From NCBI RefSeq assembly GCF_014642735.1, contig NZ_BMIV01000011.1, positions 1 to 64,000 on the forward strand: DNA of 64,000 nt, given 5' to 3'. This stretch comes from Paracoccus acridae. GTDB taxonomy: Bacteria > Pseudomonadota > Alphaproteobacteria > Rhodobacterales > Rhodobacteraceae. Numbering within the stretch: position 1 is the stretch's first letter; every line of letters begins with the position of its first letter. This document shows, in pieces, positions 52,083 to 60,806 of this stretch. The translations under genes and the position numbers were made by a program. The notes beneath the pieces were generated by a model. It was not told the origin of the DNA. It worked only from the letters and a program-made list of their open reading frames with translations, and made no database searches.

Positions 52083-53426
52083 TCAGCGCGCCGACAGCAG
52101 TTCAGGTACGGACAGCAGGATGAATTCGTTGTCCGCCGCCTTGCCGATCTCGCGTCCGCCCGAGAAGGGCAGGTTGTTGTCATTGGCGACCAGGATATGC
52201 GTGTCGTCGACACGGGCCACGTCCTCGATGGTGAAGAAAGGGAAGCTGAAGTTGCCCTCAACAGGCTTCAGCCCTTCCAGGGCTTTGCCTTCGGGATCGG
52301 CAATGTCCAGCAGGTTGACATGGCCAATGCGGCGGATGAAGCCATCGGCATCACGACTGGCGGTATCGACCAGCACCACGTTCTTGACACGCGCGGGCTG
52401 TGGATAGCAGGCGGACTGATCTGACGCACCCTCAGCGCAGGCGCGGGAGCCATCTCCCTCGCCATTGTCCCGCTCGATCACCAGGGCACGGTTGTTGTCG
52501 ATGAAGTTGAAATCGCCGATGGCGGTTGCGCCTTCGGACAGGCGGAAGCGGAAGCTGTCGCCCGTCCAGTCCTGCGTCGCCGTGTCAAAGGTGATCACGC
52601 GCAGGAAATCGCCCTCGGACTGGCCATCCCCGCCCAGCAACGGCTTTTCCAGCATCGCCCACAGAAGGCCGGTGCCGGATTGCAGCGCCATGCCTTCGTA
52701 GCCGCCGGAACGCTGAACGCGGAAGTCCGTGCCCGGCTGGTCCGGCACGACAACGCCCGGGGTGTCGGGGCCTGCCAATGCCTCGCCATCCAGCATGGTC
52801 TGGTGGACCGATAGCACCCGTCCGTCGCGGGCAACGCGCAGGATGAAGGGGCCGAATTCGTCCCCGATCCACAATTCCCCGTCCAGATACTGGATGCTTT
52901 CGGGATCGAAATCGGCCCCGGTCAGATAGCGGCTGTCCGTCCCTTCGTTGGCGATGCGGAAGGGCACCTTGTGATCGGGATCGCGTAGGAACACGGTTTC
53001 CCGCCGTTCGACTCGGCCGCTGGTGAAATCGGGCCACATCCGGTGGAAGAACAGCATCGCGTCCGGGCTGTTGATCTTGCTGCCAAAGCCGTTGTCCGTC
53101 AGCGCAAACCAGCTGCCATCCTCGTCCCGGTTCATGGCAAGTCCCGACATGCCCTGCACCGGCTGGCCGATAAAAGGCAGCGATATGCCCGTCTTGTGCC
53201 CGCCATATGCCTTGCCCACGTCGCCCTCGACCGTCATCGGGTCTTCGTTCCGCTGGTTGCCGGTGAACTTGCCCGAAACCCAAAGATCGTGCGGCGCGTC
53301 TTTTGGCGGCGTCACCATCGTAAAGGCGGGCAGGATGGCATGGCCCGCCAAAGTTGCGGGAAACACCTCCTCGGTCAGGGCGGGGGTGGCGGCAGAGCAG
53401 GCCAGCAGGGCAAGGATAAGGCGCAT
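52083..53426 (-). CDS. Secreted esterase-like/phytase-like beta-propeller protein
   Basis: A 447-residue protein with a short signal peptide, MRLILALLACSAATPALTEE. Segments MSGLAMNRDEDGSWFALTDN, FDPESIQYLDGELWIGDEFG and GGYEGMALQSGTGLLWAMLE match the phytase-like domain (pfam13449) of the esterase-like activity of phytase family. Two Cys in SRACAEGASDQSACYPQP could pair. The ATG at 53426 follows gaaggac. Whether it hydrolyses phosphate esters is not known for this family. It is a stand-alone gene; periplasmic or secreted. Confidence 0.8.
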   Translation of the reverse strand: MRLILALLACSAATPALTEEVFPATLAGHAILPAFTMVTPPKDAPHDLWVSGKFTGNQRNEDPMTVEGDVGKAYGGHKTGISLPFIGQPVQGMSGLAMNRDEDGSWFALTDNGFGSKINSPDAMLFFHRMWPDFTSGRVERRETVFLRDPDHKVPFRIANEGTDSRYLTGADFDPESIQYLDGELWIGDEFGPFILRVARDGRVLSVHQTMLDGEALAGPDTPGVVVPDQPGTDFRVQRSGGYEGMALQSGTGLLWAMLEKPLLGGDGQSEGDFLRVITFDTATQDWTGDSFRFRLSEGATAIGDFNFIDNNRALVIERDNGEGDGSRACAEGASDQSACYPQPARVKNVVLVDTASRDADGFIRRIGHVNLLDIADPEGKALEGLKPVEGNFSFPFFTIEDVARVDDTHILVANDNNLPFSGGREIGKAADNEFILLSVPELLSAR

Positions 53427-53466
53427 GGTCGAAGTCCTTCGTTTTTTCACGAAGCCGACCAGTTAA

Positions 53467-53993
53467 GGCGCGAAGATGACAAGCATGCAGCAGGGATGTG
53501 GCAAGCGGATGACGCCGCTCCTGAAACGGCCACCCTGCACCCGTGCCATCCGACCCGGCCATCGGCAAGGCCTTGCGCCGGTAATAGCGCCGCACGGCGG
53601 GTGTCGGTACGGCCGATTCAGACGTGGTGGCACACGCTGCGTGGATTGTTGCCCCTACATTGCAGACGCTTACGGCAAGTCGGCTCGCAGCACTGCCGCA
53701 GAGCTTGCCATGGCTCTCGAAGTATTGAGGGCGCTCGAGAAAGCAGACCAGGACAACTCAAACCGGCCCCTCAATCGCCGCCAATCTGATCTACGTCATC
53801 TGCCTCGCCCGACTTGCTGGTCTCTCACGGTCAGACGATTGCTAAGGCGTCTGACGCGTGACGTCCACGAGCATGCTGTGGATCGCTACTCCAAATGCAA
53901 GGAGACGGGCGCGGCCTTGATGGCCCATATCAACCGGACAGTAGGCTTGTAACGCGCCTGCCGGTTCGACCGGTCAGGTCAGCGTGATGCCCC
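53467..53993. other. Unassigned stretch between the phytase-like gene and a small ORF
   Basis: The plus strand has an open frame to 53952 with locally coding-like parts such as CVDCCPYIADAYGKSARST and LAMALEVLRALEKADQDNS, but no family is recognised and there is no good start. It may be a decayed gene. Confidence 0.25.
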
Positions 53994-54206
53994 TTGCCCC
54001 TACGAACAACCTTGCCTGGGTCCCCCTTGCTGGACCTCGCCCCTGACCATCCGACCGCAACCACGTTCGCCAAGATGAAGACAGGCAAGAAGGCCGAGCG
54101 GCTTGACGCCTTGTTCAAGGGCGACGGGGATCTGCGCAGCGCCCTTGCCTTCAACGAGGAACAGGCCGCGAAGATCGCAGCATGGCTTCCCGAAGGCATG
54201 AAATGA
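53994..54206 (+). CDS. Small hypothetical protein
   Basis: A 70-residue frame; an internal ATG at 54075 would give 43 residues starting MKTGKKAERLDALFKGDGDL and ending AAKIAAWLPEGMK. The C-terminal half is charged and helical in character. I recognise no family. A strong hairpin directly after the stop (54207) suggests that this is the true end of a transcription unit. It may be the intact tail of a larger decayed gene. Confidence 0.4.
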   Translation: MPLRTTLPGSPLLDLAPDHPTATTFAKMKTGKKAERLDALFKGDGDLRSALAFNEEQAAKIAAWLPEGMK

Positions 54207-54240
54207 CCGACGGGTGGGGCGCAAGCGCCCCACCCGTCGG
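54207..54240 (+). terminator. Strong 15-bp hairpin
   Basis: The arm CCGACGGGTGGGGCG, loop CAAG and arm CGCCCCACCCGTCGG are perfectly complementary. It starts one base after the stop codon of the small ORF. No T run follows, so it may act as a transcript-end stabiliser rather than a classical terminator. 54241-54510 shows no gene. Confidence 0.6.
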
Positions 54241-54510
54241 CGGACCAGCGGCGCTGGCGGGCCACCATCGGTGATAATTTCGATCTCTGACATAAGCACG
54301 TGCTCCGGCATATGCCTAGATCTCCCTGGTTATGCCCAAGTGTCCGGCCGAAATGGGGACAGTCCATCCACCTGACTGCCGAAAGCTTGGTTAGCCGTCA
54401 ATTGAGCTTCGAAGAAACCAGCGACGGCGGCGGGCGCCTGATCAGCATACTCTATCGGAAAAATCTTTGCCAAAGGCTCGTTGGGATCCTAGAGAGTCTT
54501 CGGCGGATAG

Positions 54511-55500
54511 TTACACTGGGCGCTTGCGCCTTTGTGCCCAATACCCCAAGAGTCCAAAGCCTGACAGCAGCAGCGGCATTCCCGCAGGAAGCGGCACCGG
54601 AGCAGGCTGCTGGACCTCATCGCCAGGCAGGGGACCGTCACCAAGACCTGTGAAGTGCAGTTCGCTCAACCCGTGGAAGCGGTCAGAAAAGACGCTGCCT
54701 TCGATGTTGCCTGCAGTGGTCGTCACGCGGCTGCCATCGGCAAGGATGGCGCCCGCAGAGAACTGGGCGTCAAAGATCACATCCTCGAAGCCGATGAAGT
54801 TCCACAGCACCTTGCTGGCCGTACTGCCGCCTTGCTGAGCCTTGAAGGTCGAGCCCAGCCGGAACGTCTTGTCAGCCTCGGTTGCACGGACGTTGACCAC
54901 CACCCAGTCCACGTCGCTGCCAAGGTTGAAGACAAAGTCGCGATCGGCACGGATGTCGGCCTCAGTCAGAGACAGAACACCGATACCATTCAAGAGACCC
55001 GAGATGTTGTAGGTGTTGGTGAGGTCGTGAACCGAACCCTGCCGGACAATGCCGGTTGTCGAGGCCGCCATCGACGCTAGATCGCCTGCATAATTCGAGA
55101 GCGCCTGGACATGGCCGGACGGGGCCGAACCCTCAGCATAGGCCGACTTCGATCCACCACCATTCATATTCAGCTTGTCCAAGCCCTGTCCGACTGCAGC
55201 GTTTCCACCGCCGTTCACATGGACCTGAGCATCCACTCGTCCCTTGACAACGAACTCGTCAAAGTCGGACGCATCGCCCTTGCCATTCATATAAACGACG
55301 CTGCCAAGCTCGACCTTGTAGTCGCCTCCGACAAGGACCCGGCCATCGACGTGGAACCCGGCACTGCCGGTGACATCTCCTTTTGTGATGAGGTTGAACT
55401 GCTTGAGCAGATCGGTGGCGCTCAGCGTTGCAGCCTCGCCGCTCGAAACCGCGCCAAGAAGGGAACTAGCGGATGCTAGGACATAAAGAGGGAAACGCAC
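54511..55500 (-). CDS. Choice-of-anchor A family surface protein with VPLPA-CTERM sorting signal
   Basis: A 329-residue secreted protein. The likely GTG start at 55500 gives MRFPLYVLASASSLLGAVSS as signal peptide, preceded by ttaggtg; an ATG at 55545 would add 15 residues with no ribosome-binding site. The body has DLLKQFNLITKGDVTGSAGF, DVDWVVVNVRATEADKTFRL and ILWNFIGF-like segments of the choice-of-anchor A domain. The C-terminus is VPLPAGMPLLLSGFGLLGYW followed by QRRKRPV: a short motif, membrane helix and basic tail, as in PEP-CTERM/VPLPA-CTERM exosortase substrates. It would be sorted at the envelope, usually with exopolysaccharide. Confidence 0.82.
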   Translation of the reverse strand: MRFPLYVLASASSLLGAVSSGEAATLSATDLLKQFNLITKGDVTGSAGFHVDGRVLVGGDYKVELGSVVYMNGKGDASDFDEFVVKGRVDAQVHVNGGGNAAVGQGLDKLNMNGGGSKSAYAEGSAPSGHVQALSNYAGDLASMAASTTGIVRQGSVHDLTNTYNISGLLNGIGVLSLTEADIRADRDFVFNLGSDVDWVVVNVRATEADKTFRLGSTFKAQQGGSTASKVLWNFIGFEDVIFDAQFSAGAILADGSRVTTTAGNIEGSVFSDRFHGLSELHFTGLGDGPLPGDEVQQPAPVPLPAGMPLLLSGFGLLGYWAQRRKRPV

Positions 55501-55680
55501 GAAACACCTAACAAAAAACTCACTTTTACCATTACCCACGGGCATGGAATGAGACAACTTGACTAAACAGGCAGGGCTGGTTCCAGGCGCCTTGCTGATC
55601 ACCTGTTGATGGTGCCGGAAGCCCGCACCCCAGCCTGCCGAAACTCTGCGGTCATTGCTCTCGCAGAACCTTCCGGCTGG

Positions 55681-55737
55681 TCGCGACAATTCTAAATGGC
55701 CTCTACATGCAGCTTCGCAACCCACGGGTGTTATGGA
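55681..55737 (+). mobile_element. Solo ISNCY-type end
   Basis: The blocks tcgcgacaattctaaatgg with cctctacatg, and cgggtgttatgga, match 27755-27783 and 27799-27811 at the right end of the ISNCY element. The 15-nt spacer has the same length but a different sequence. No transposase is attached. It marks a former insertion or recombination event. Confidence 0.6.
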
Positions 55738-55880
55738 ATGGCATCATAACGCCGCTGGCGGCATTCGTGCGGCATTGAACGCAACGGCCCACGGGACCGG
55801 ATGGCCGCCCTTGGCCTGCCTGCACATCCGCTTTGCGGTCCCGGAGCAGAGCAATTATGACGCAGGTCGGGGACCGTCCA

Positions 55881-57386
55881 CTACAGGATGAAGTCGTCGG
55901 CCGTTAGGGCATGATACCCGGTCAATTCGATCTCGAATTCAGGGGCGAAATCGTTGTCCGTGCTGCCCTGAATGATGGTGCTGCCATTCCGCTGGACATG
56001 GCGCAGCCCGCCATTGTCATTGGCCGGGGTGAAGCCGGCGGTCCCCAGAAAGACAAAGGCATTGTTGCCGCCCGTCACGCTGCTGGCGTCGATGGCCGAA
56101 AGGTCGATCCGCTCGCCCGGGCGCTTCCCCTGGAAGTCGGTGATCACGTCCCGCGTCCCCGCCCCTGGTCCCGTTTCGGCGGCAAAGGCGAAGACGAACC
56201 TGTCCGCGTCCGCACCGCCCGACAGCGTGTCCCTTCCGCCGCCGCCCACGAGCACGTCATTCCCGCTATCACCGGCAAGCCGGTCTTGGCCGTTGCCGCC
56301 GGACAGGGTATCGAGGCCGTAGCCTCCGAACAAACTGTCATTGCCCGCAAGCCCGTCGATCCGGTCACCCAGAAGCGATCCCCGCAGGATGTCGGCCTGC
56401 CCGGTCGGATGCTTGTAGGCAGGCGCACCGTCCGGGGTGCCGGCCAGCCGGTCGAGATCGCGGTCCGGCGCGGCATAGGGAATGAAGCCGTCTCGGGCCG
56501 CCTGCTTGTAGAATTCGGCAAACAGCTTCGGGTCGTTGAGATAATCGACAACGAAGACCGGCTTGCCCTTGGCCAGGAAATCACGCTGGAGAACGGCAAT
56601 CTGTTCGCGGTCCGGCTTCAGGGGATTGTTCTCGTCGGCATCGCCGGGGGTATAAAGGTCTTCGACCGCAATACCGCCAATGGCATCCAGGTAGGCCGCC
56701 CTGCGGGCACTATCGGAACCCAAGTCGTTCAGGATGAAGGCCCCGTTCTGCGGGATTACAAAGAAATCCGGATTTGTTTCCCGGGCATGGTCTGTCAGCG
56801 CGACGATGAAATCGACCATGCGCCGTGCCGCCTGCTGGGCATTTGCCGGATCCCCCGCCTGCCGGTCCCGAGCGGCAACCTCCGACCCCCAAAAATAATA
56901 GGCATCGACAATGTCGAGATAGGCGGCATCAAAGCCCGCTCTCACGATTGCGTCGAGTTCCCCCGTCCTCGCATCATTGAACAGAAGCTTCTGCCAGTCC
57001 GGATCCCAGTAACGCACCTTGCGCGATTCCGGCCAGTCCGGGTTGACCGGCCCCAGCCAGTCCGGGGCCCGGCCCGTCAGCCTGCCCGACGCCGCGCCGC
57101 CCGCCGTCCAGCCTGCGTTCCAGTAATCGCGAAAATCCGACGCCTCGCCGATGGAAATATAGGAGGCGACGACAGAGCGCCCGCCCATGCCATCCTTCAT
57201 CCGCGCGATCTCGCCCGCCGAAAAGCGGCCCGCATCCGTGCCGTCACGAGAGGAATCGATGACCAGAAGATCATGCGTGGCCGAGGACAGCAGCCCCGCA
57301 TCCAGCGATTTTCCATCGCGACCCTGGAGGACATAGCCCCAAGTCGTGACCGTCAGGGCGCCCGTGGATGTCTCAAACCTGGCCAT
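55881..57386 (-). CDS. GH114-like glycoside hydrolase with C-terminal RTX repeats
   Basis: A 501-residue protein. Residues about 10-300 are an endo-alpha-1,4-polygalactosaminidase/TM1410-like domain, with HDLLVIDSSRDGTDAGRFS, AGFDAAYLDIVDAYYFWGS, FVIPQNGAFI and GGIAVEDLYTPGDADENN. Residues about 330-410 hold calcium-binding RTX nonapeptides such as GGYGLDTLSGGNGQDRLAGD and GGGGRDTLSGGADADRFVF. There is no signal peptide and the end is DDFIL, so type I secretion is expected. It may act on amino-sugar exopolysaccharide. The start at 57386 is supported by ggtgtgg; upstream ATGs are possible. Confidence 0.82.
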   Translation of the reverse strand: MARFETSTGALTVTTWGYVLQGRDGKSLDAGLLSSATHDLLVIDSSRDGTDAGRFSAGEIARMKDGMGGRSVVASYISIGEASDFRDYWNAGWTAGGAASGRLTGRAPDWLGPVNPDWPESRKVRYWDPDWQKLLFNDARTGELDAIVRAGFDAAYLDIVDAYYFWGSEVAARDRQAGDPANAQQAARRMVDFIVALTDHARETNPDFFVIPQNGAFILNDLGSDSARRAAYLDAIGGIAVEDLYTPGDADENNPLKPDREQIAVLQRDFLAKGKPVFVVDYLNDPKLFAEFYKQAARDGFIPYAAPDRDLDRLAGTPDGAPAYKHPTGQADILRGSLLGDRIDGLAGNDSLFGGYGLDTLSGGNGQDRLAGDSGNDVLVGGGGRDTLSGGADADRFVFAFAAETGPGAGTRDVITDFQGKRPGERIDLSAIDASSVTGGNNAFVFLGTAGFTPANDNGGLRHVQRNGSTIIQGSTDNDFAPEFEIELTGYHALTADDFIL

Positions 57387-57533
57387 GTCCACACCATACT
57401 GAACAGTCCGGCAACACCAATCTAGCAAAAGGCGTCATCGGCAGAAAGCGGATCGTGAAAATTCCTTTCGGCGGCGGCTGGCGCGCCCGGCTATACCCTG
57501 ATCAGGGCCAATTTGCTTCGCTTTTGGAGGTGG

Positions 57534-57985
57534 TCAGTTCGCTGCCGTGGTTGTCTTCGCTGTGTTGTAGTAGGCAGTCTCGACTTCGTAGAATGCTGGA
57601 TGGTCTTTTCATCCACGAACGGCAGAAGCTGGCTCACCCAGACACCACCGATGTCGTTCTCCCGGTCAATCCAGAAGAAGGTGTTGCGCAGCCCCGCCCA
57701 GGCAAGGCTCACGGCGGGTCGTCCTGTGGGTGCCACTTCCTCGTTGATCATGAAGCTCAGGCCCCAGGTCTTCTCCAGGCTGGGGAAGAACTCGGCATCT
57801 GCAGATCGGGACGGGTCGTAGGTCGTGAGCATCGAAACCCGGTTTTCACCCATCTCGTTCTGCGCCATCATGTCGACGGTTTCGCGCTTGAGGATCTGCG
57901 TGCCATCCATGGTGCCGTCGTTCAGGATCATGCGGAAGACGCCGCTTGCTGCCGTTCCCGCTGCCATGGGCATTTGGGAACATTT
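57534..57985 (-). pseudogene. Beta-lactamase-family serine hydrolase remnant (5'-truncated, frameshifted)
   Basis: The minus strand carries GVFRMILNDGTMDGTQILKR, MAQNEMGENRVSMLTTYDPS, TWGLSFMINEEVAPTGRPA and AWAGLRNTFFWIDRENDIGG. These are C-terminal features of class C beta-lactamase/EstB-like hydrolases. Near 57595 the frame shifts, and the natural end continues as AFYEVETAYYNTAKTTAAN to a stop at 57534. The N-terminal SxxK and YxN parts are missing. Only the last 150 residues remain. Confidence 0.7.
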
Positions 57986-58020
57986 GCCTGTAGCAGGTCT
58001 TTTCCCTCTAGGAGGATTGG

Positions 58021-58224
58021 ATGCAGCAAGAGCGTGCCGCGAGACCAGGTAAGGCAGATGCCGAACTGAGCAAAAACCGAGCAAGGCTTCACTTGAGGGC
58101 GGGCAGGGTCGAAGCATCGGCTGAGGTGGATATCACACCAACGGGGCTTCTCTCAATTGGTGCTCTGGTGTCGATGATCCTGCTCTCTGTTCCCCCGATT
58201 ATCCGCGCGGCAAAGGAACGATAA
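58021..58224 (+). CDS. Small single-pass membrane protein
   Basis: A 67-residue protein with an excellent ribosome-binding site (ctaggagg, 5 nt before ATG). About 38 polar residues precede one hydrophobic segment, GLLSIGALVSMILLSVPPII, and the end is RAAKER. The part around DITPTGLLSIGALV recalls small membrane proteins of Rhodobacterales, but no function is known to me. The strong start signal makes it a real gene. Confidence 0.55.
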   Translation: MQQERAARPGKADAELSKNRARLHLRAGRVEASAEVDITPTGLLSIGALVSMILLSVPPIIRAAKER

Positions 58225-58896
58225 CCGCTCCCTGTCAGGAAACGTCCATATCTCGGCAGAACCTGCAAAGGCTTGAGTTCAGGCTTTCTTCGTTGATCGT
58301 CCGCTCCGGTCCAGGTCAGCACTTTCGGCGCGGCTTGGGCTTCTTCAGGCACGAGCGCATTGCAGCAGCGGCGTCCCTCCCAAGCCGCCGCTGGTGCGGG
58401 TTAGCCGGGCTCAGGGTCGGCCGAGGGGCAGAACTCGGAAAACACTCACTGGCACCTCTCAGCCGACAGACATGTTATGCCTGGACTGGAATCCTGGATG
58501 AACTTGTTCTTCTGGTCAGCTTTCTCGCAAGGATTGTGCAACGTTGCGTTTTCCTCTCCTGCTGGAAGATCCAAGGAGGGTGCCGCTGACAAGGAGCAAG
58601 GTCGTGTAAGATGTGGAGGACGTCCCGGCTCATACCAGTCAGGGTCTGGAGGGAGCCACAGAAGACGAGCCGGCCGCACTCAAACTCCAAGGCTCGGGCT
58701 ACGGTCTTCACAGGGAGGCGCTCGCTGCCGATCTCTCGGTTCCAGGCCTGCTGGCGGGGCGGTTCGGGACGAAGGCCCACACGGCACAAATGGCAGAACA
58801 GGTCGTAAGGGGCACGTTTGACGTTTTGAACGCGTTGTCTTCCCCAGCCCAGAGGATCAGCACCGGAGAGTATCATGAGCGCTTGTCTTAAACCGG
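58225..58896. other. Region without recognisable genes
   Basis: Several open frames exist on both strands because of GC richness, but none has a family match, a good start or consistent codon character. It may contain decayed coding sequence. Confidence 0.3.
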
Positions 58897-59325
58897 GTGA
58901 AAACCCCCCTAGCGGCGTCCGTACGGTTTGCCACTCGCAAAGCCTTGGAAACGGGGGAGCCGCCTCGCCTCAGGGCGATCGCCAAGCACCTAGGGATCAC
59001 CCATCAGGAGCTGAGAACCGTCATTCCCAACAGGGCCTATCTCATGGAGGCCATGGCCGAAAGCGCCCTGCAGCGTCTTCTGCACATGGTCACGGAACGG
59101 GTCACCTCACCTCCTTCCGCCTCCCCCGTCGAACAGTTTCAGGCCGTGGCCGAAGCCTATATCGACTAGGCCGGCCTTCATCCCTACGAATTCTGCTTCA
59201 TTGGTGAGATGCAGTCGGGTCAGTTCACCGCCAATTCCCGGCTTCTGCAATATGAGCGTCCGATCCATGCCCTTGTGTCGAAGATCTTTCAGCGCGCCAA
59301 GAAGGAAAGGACACTGTTGGCGAAG
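58897..59325 (+). pseudogene. TetR-family regulator remnant with in-frame stop, cut by IS1182
   Basis: The frame from 58897 shows a TetR-type HTH, LRAIAKHLGITHQELRTVIP with NRAYLMEAMAESALQRLLHM. A TAG at 59167-59169 interrupts it. In the same frame coding continues as AGLHPYEFCFIGEMQSGQFT through ALVSKIFQRAKKERTLLA until the IS1182 remnant begins near 59326. Both the nonsense codon and the truncation inactivate it. Confidence 0.6.
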
Positions 59326-60168
59326 TCAGCACGAGGCGGCGAGTGCGGCAAAGCGCGAGGTGCAGGTGGGCGCCAGGGGCCGATCGGCAAGCCAAGCAGC
59401 AAGGCGGTCGAGGTTAATGGCCGCGGCAGTTGCCAGGCTTTGCAAGCCGGTCTTCGCCAAGCCGCGGTAGCGCGCGCGGCGCAACCCAAAGGCGCGCACC
59501 GCCTGCGAGATCGTGCCTTCGACGCCCTGTCGCTGCGCATAAAGCCGTTGACCCGCCTCGGTGGACAGCCTTGCCCGAGTGGTTGCGATCGCCTCGTGCC
59601 GGTCGCGCGGGTGCAGCGCCAGGCGCCGGCTTCGACTGCGCGTGCAGCGAGCCCGCGCCAGGCAGGGCTGACAGTCAGTTGGGCTGAAGCTGGCGCGGAT
59701 AAAAGGGCGGCCCGTGGTCCTGTCCCGATACTCCCTCCATCCCCTGCTCTCGCGACCCCTCAGGGCAACGTACGCAATGCCGGTCGCAGTCCACGGTGAA
59801 GTCGGTGACGAGAAAGGCGCCCGTCTCCTGTGTCTGCCAGTTCTGGACCGGGCGCGGAGGGCCGATGAGATCGATACCGTGACGTTCGTGGGCTGTAACA
59901 AGATGCTCGGCGCTGACATAAGCGGCATCGACCAGGTGTTCGGTCGGAACCAGGCCCTTGGCGGCGAGCGCGGCGTGGATGGGCTCTGTGCGCATGGCCT
60001 CATGGACATTGGCCGGCGTGGTGTCGGCATGCAGCACCAGGTGCGGCGTACCGGCGTCACAGGTCTCGGTAAGATGGACCATATAACCCGTCCACGCGGT
60101 GCCGCCCTTGGCGCGGAATCGGGCCTCTGCATCGTAGGGGGATTCGATCCGGTCGCCAGGACCGCGAC
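59326..60168 (-). mobile_element. IS1182-family transposase remnant (C-terminal half, frameshifted)
   Basis: On the minus strand from about 60168: RIESPYDAEARFRAKGGTAW, GYMVHLTETCDAGTPHLVLH, VDAAYVSAEHLVTAHERHGI and VRCPEGSREQG in one frame. Then, after a shift near 59700, LYAQRQGVEGTISQAVRAFG, LRRARYRGLAKTGLQSLATA and NLDRLAAWLA continue in another to 59326. This is the DDE domain of IS1182 transposases. The N-terminal half is missing and the frameshift makes it inactive. Confidence 0.8.
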
Positions 60169-60179
60169 CCTAGACGCTG

Positions 60180-60355
60180 GTGATGATGAGCCACACCTAT
60201 GCTTATGGGGTGATCACGAAAATGCTCCTGGGCAACCTGTCGCGTTGGTCGCCCGGGCTCAGCGATTGGGAGGCAGCGCGGCTGGCCATACGCCTGTTCG
60301 TCGAGAAGTGCTTCCAGCTACCGTCACGAAACGAGTCATGATCGTGAAAGGGGGG
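60180..60355 (+). other. Unassigned coding-like fragment
   Basis: A plus-strand frame reads SHTYAYGVITKMLLGNLSRW and DWEAARLAIRLFVEKCFQ before a stop. No start is visible and I do not recognise the family. Debris between two transposon remnants. Confidence 0.2.
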
Positions 60356-60387
60356 CTCAACTTCCCTCGGTCATTCATGCTCCTGAC

Positions 60388-60483
60388 ATGATCGTGCTCG
60401 CTCGCACCTACGGGCGATATGGCTATCGGATGATCCCCAGACTGCTGAACAACGCGGGCTTCCGTGACGAACTTGTCCCATAA
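60388..60483 (+). mobile_element. IS3-family orfB fragment
   Basis: A 31-residue frame, MIVLARTYGRYGYRMIPRLL followed by NNAGFRDELVP, matches the HTH_21-like segment of IS3-family OrfB (commonly YGRYGYRRI). Both sides are unrelated. 60484-60806 contains only a frame with LPDEGRLMLTTLMTRLILDD, which I cannot place. Confidence 0.6.
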
Positions 60484-60806
60484 TGCGTCCTTCCATTCCC
60501 AAGAAAGGATCGCACCATCAAACCGTGGGATCAAACACCTTACGCCGCAATGGCAGAGCTTGCCCGACGAGGGGCGGCTGATGCTGACCACGTTGATGAC
60601 CCGCCTGATCCTCGACGACGCGACGGCGGGGATGCGGAAGGTGACCCAGTCAAAGGCGCGGTCGATCACGCTGAAGCCATGCTTGGCCAATCTTCGGAAG
60701 GCAAATCAGCCATTGCAAGAAACCTGCCCTCGATCTTGTCCTGGCAGTTGATCAAGCCACAAAGGGATGCTTACGGTTTGCTGCCCTGTCCCCATGAGGA
60801 GCCGTC

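Noticed and set aside
55911..57425. 504-codon plus-strand frame opposite the GH114-RTX gene
   Set aside because: The RTX and GH114 motifs on the minus strand are unmistakable; the plus frame is a shadow.
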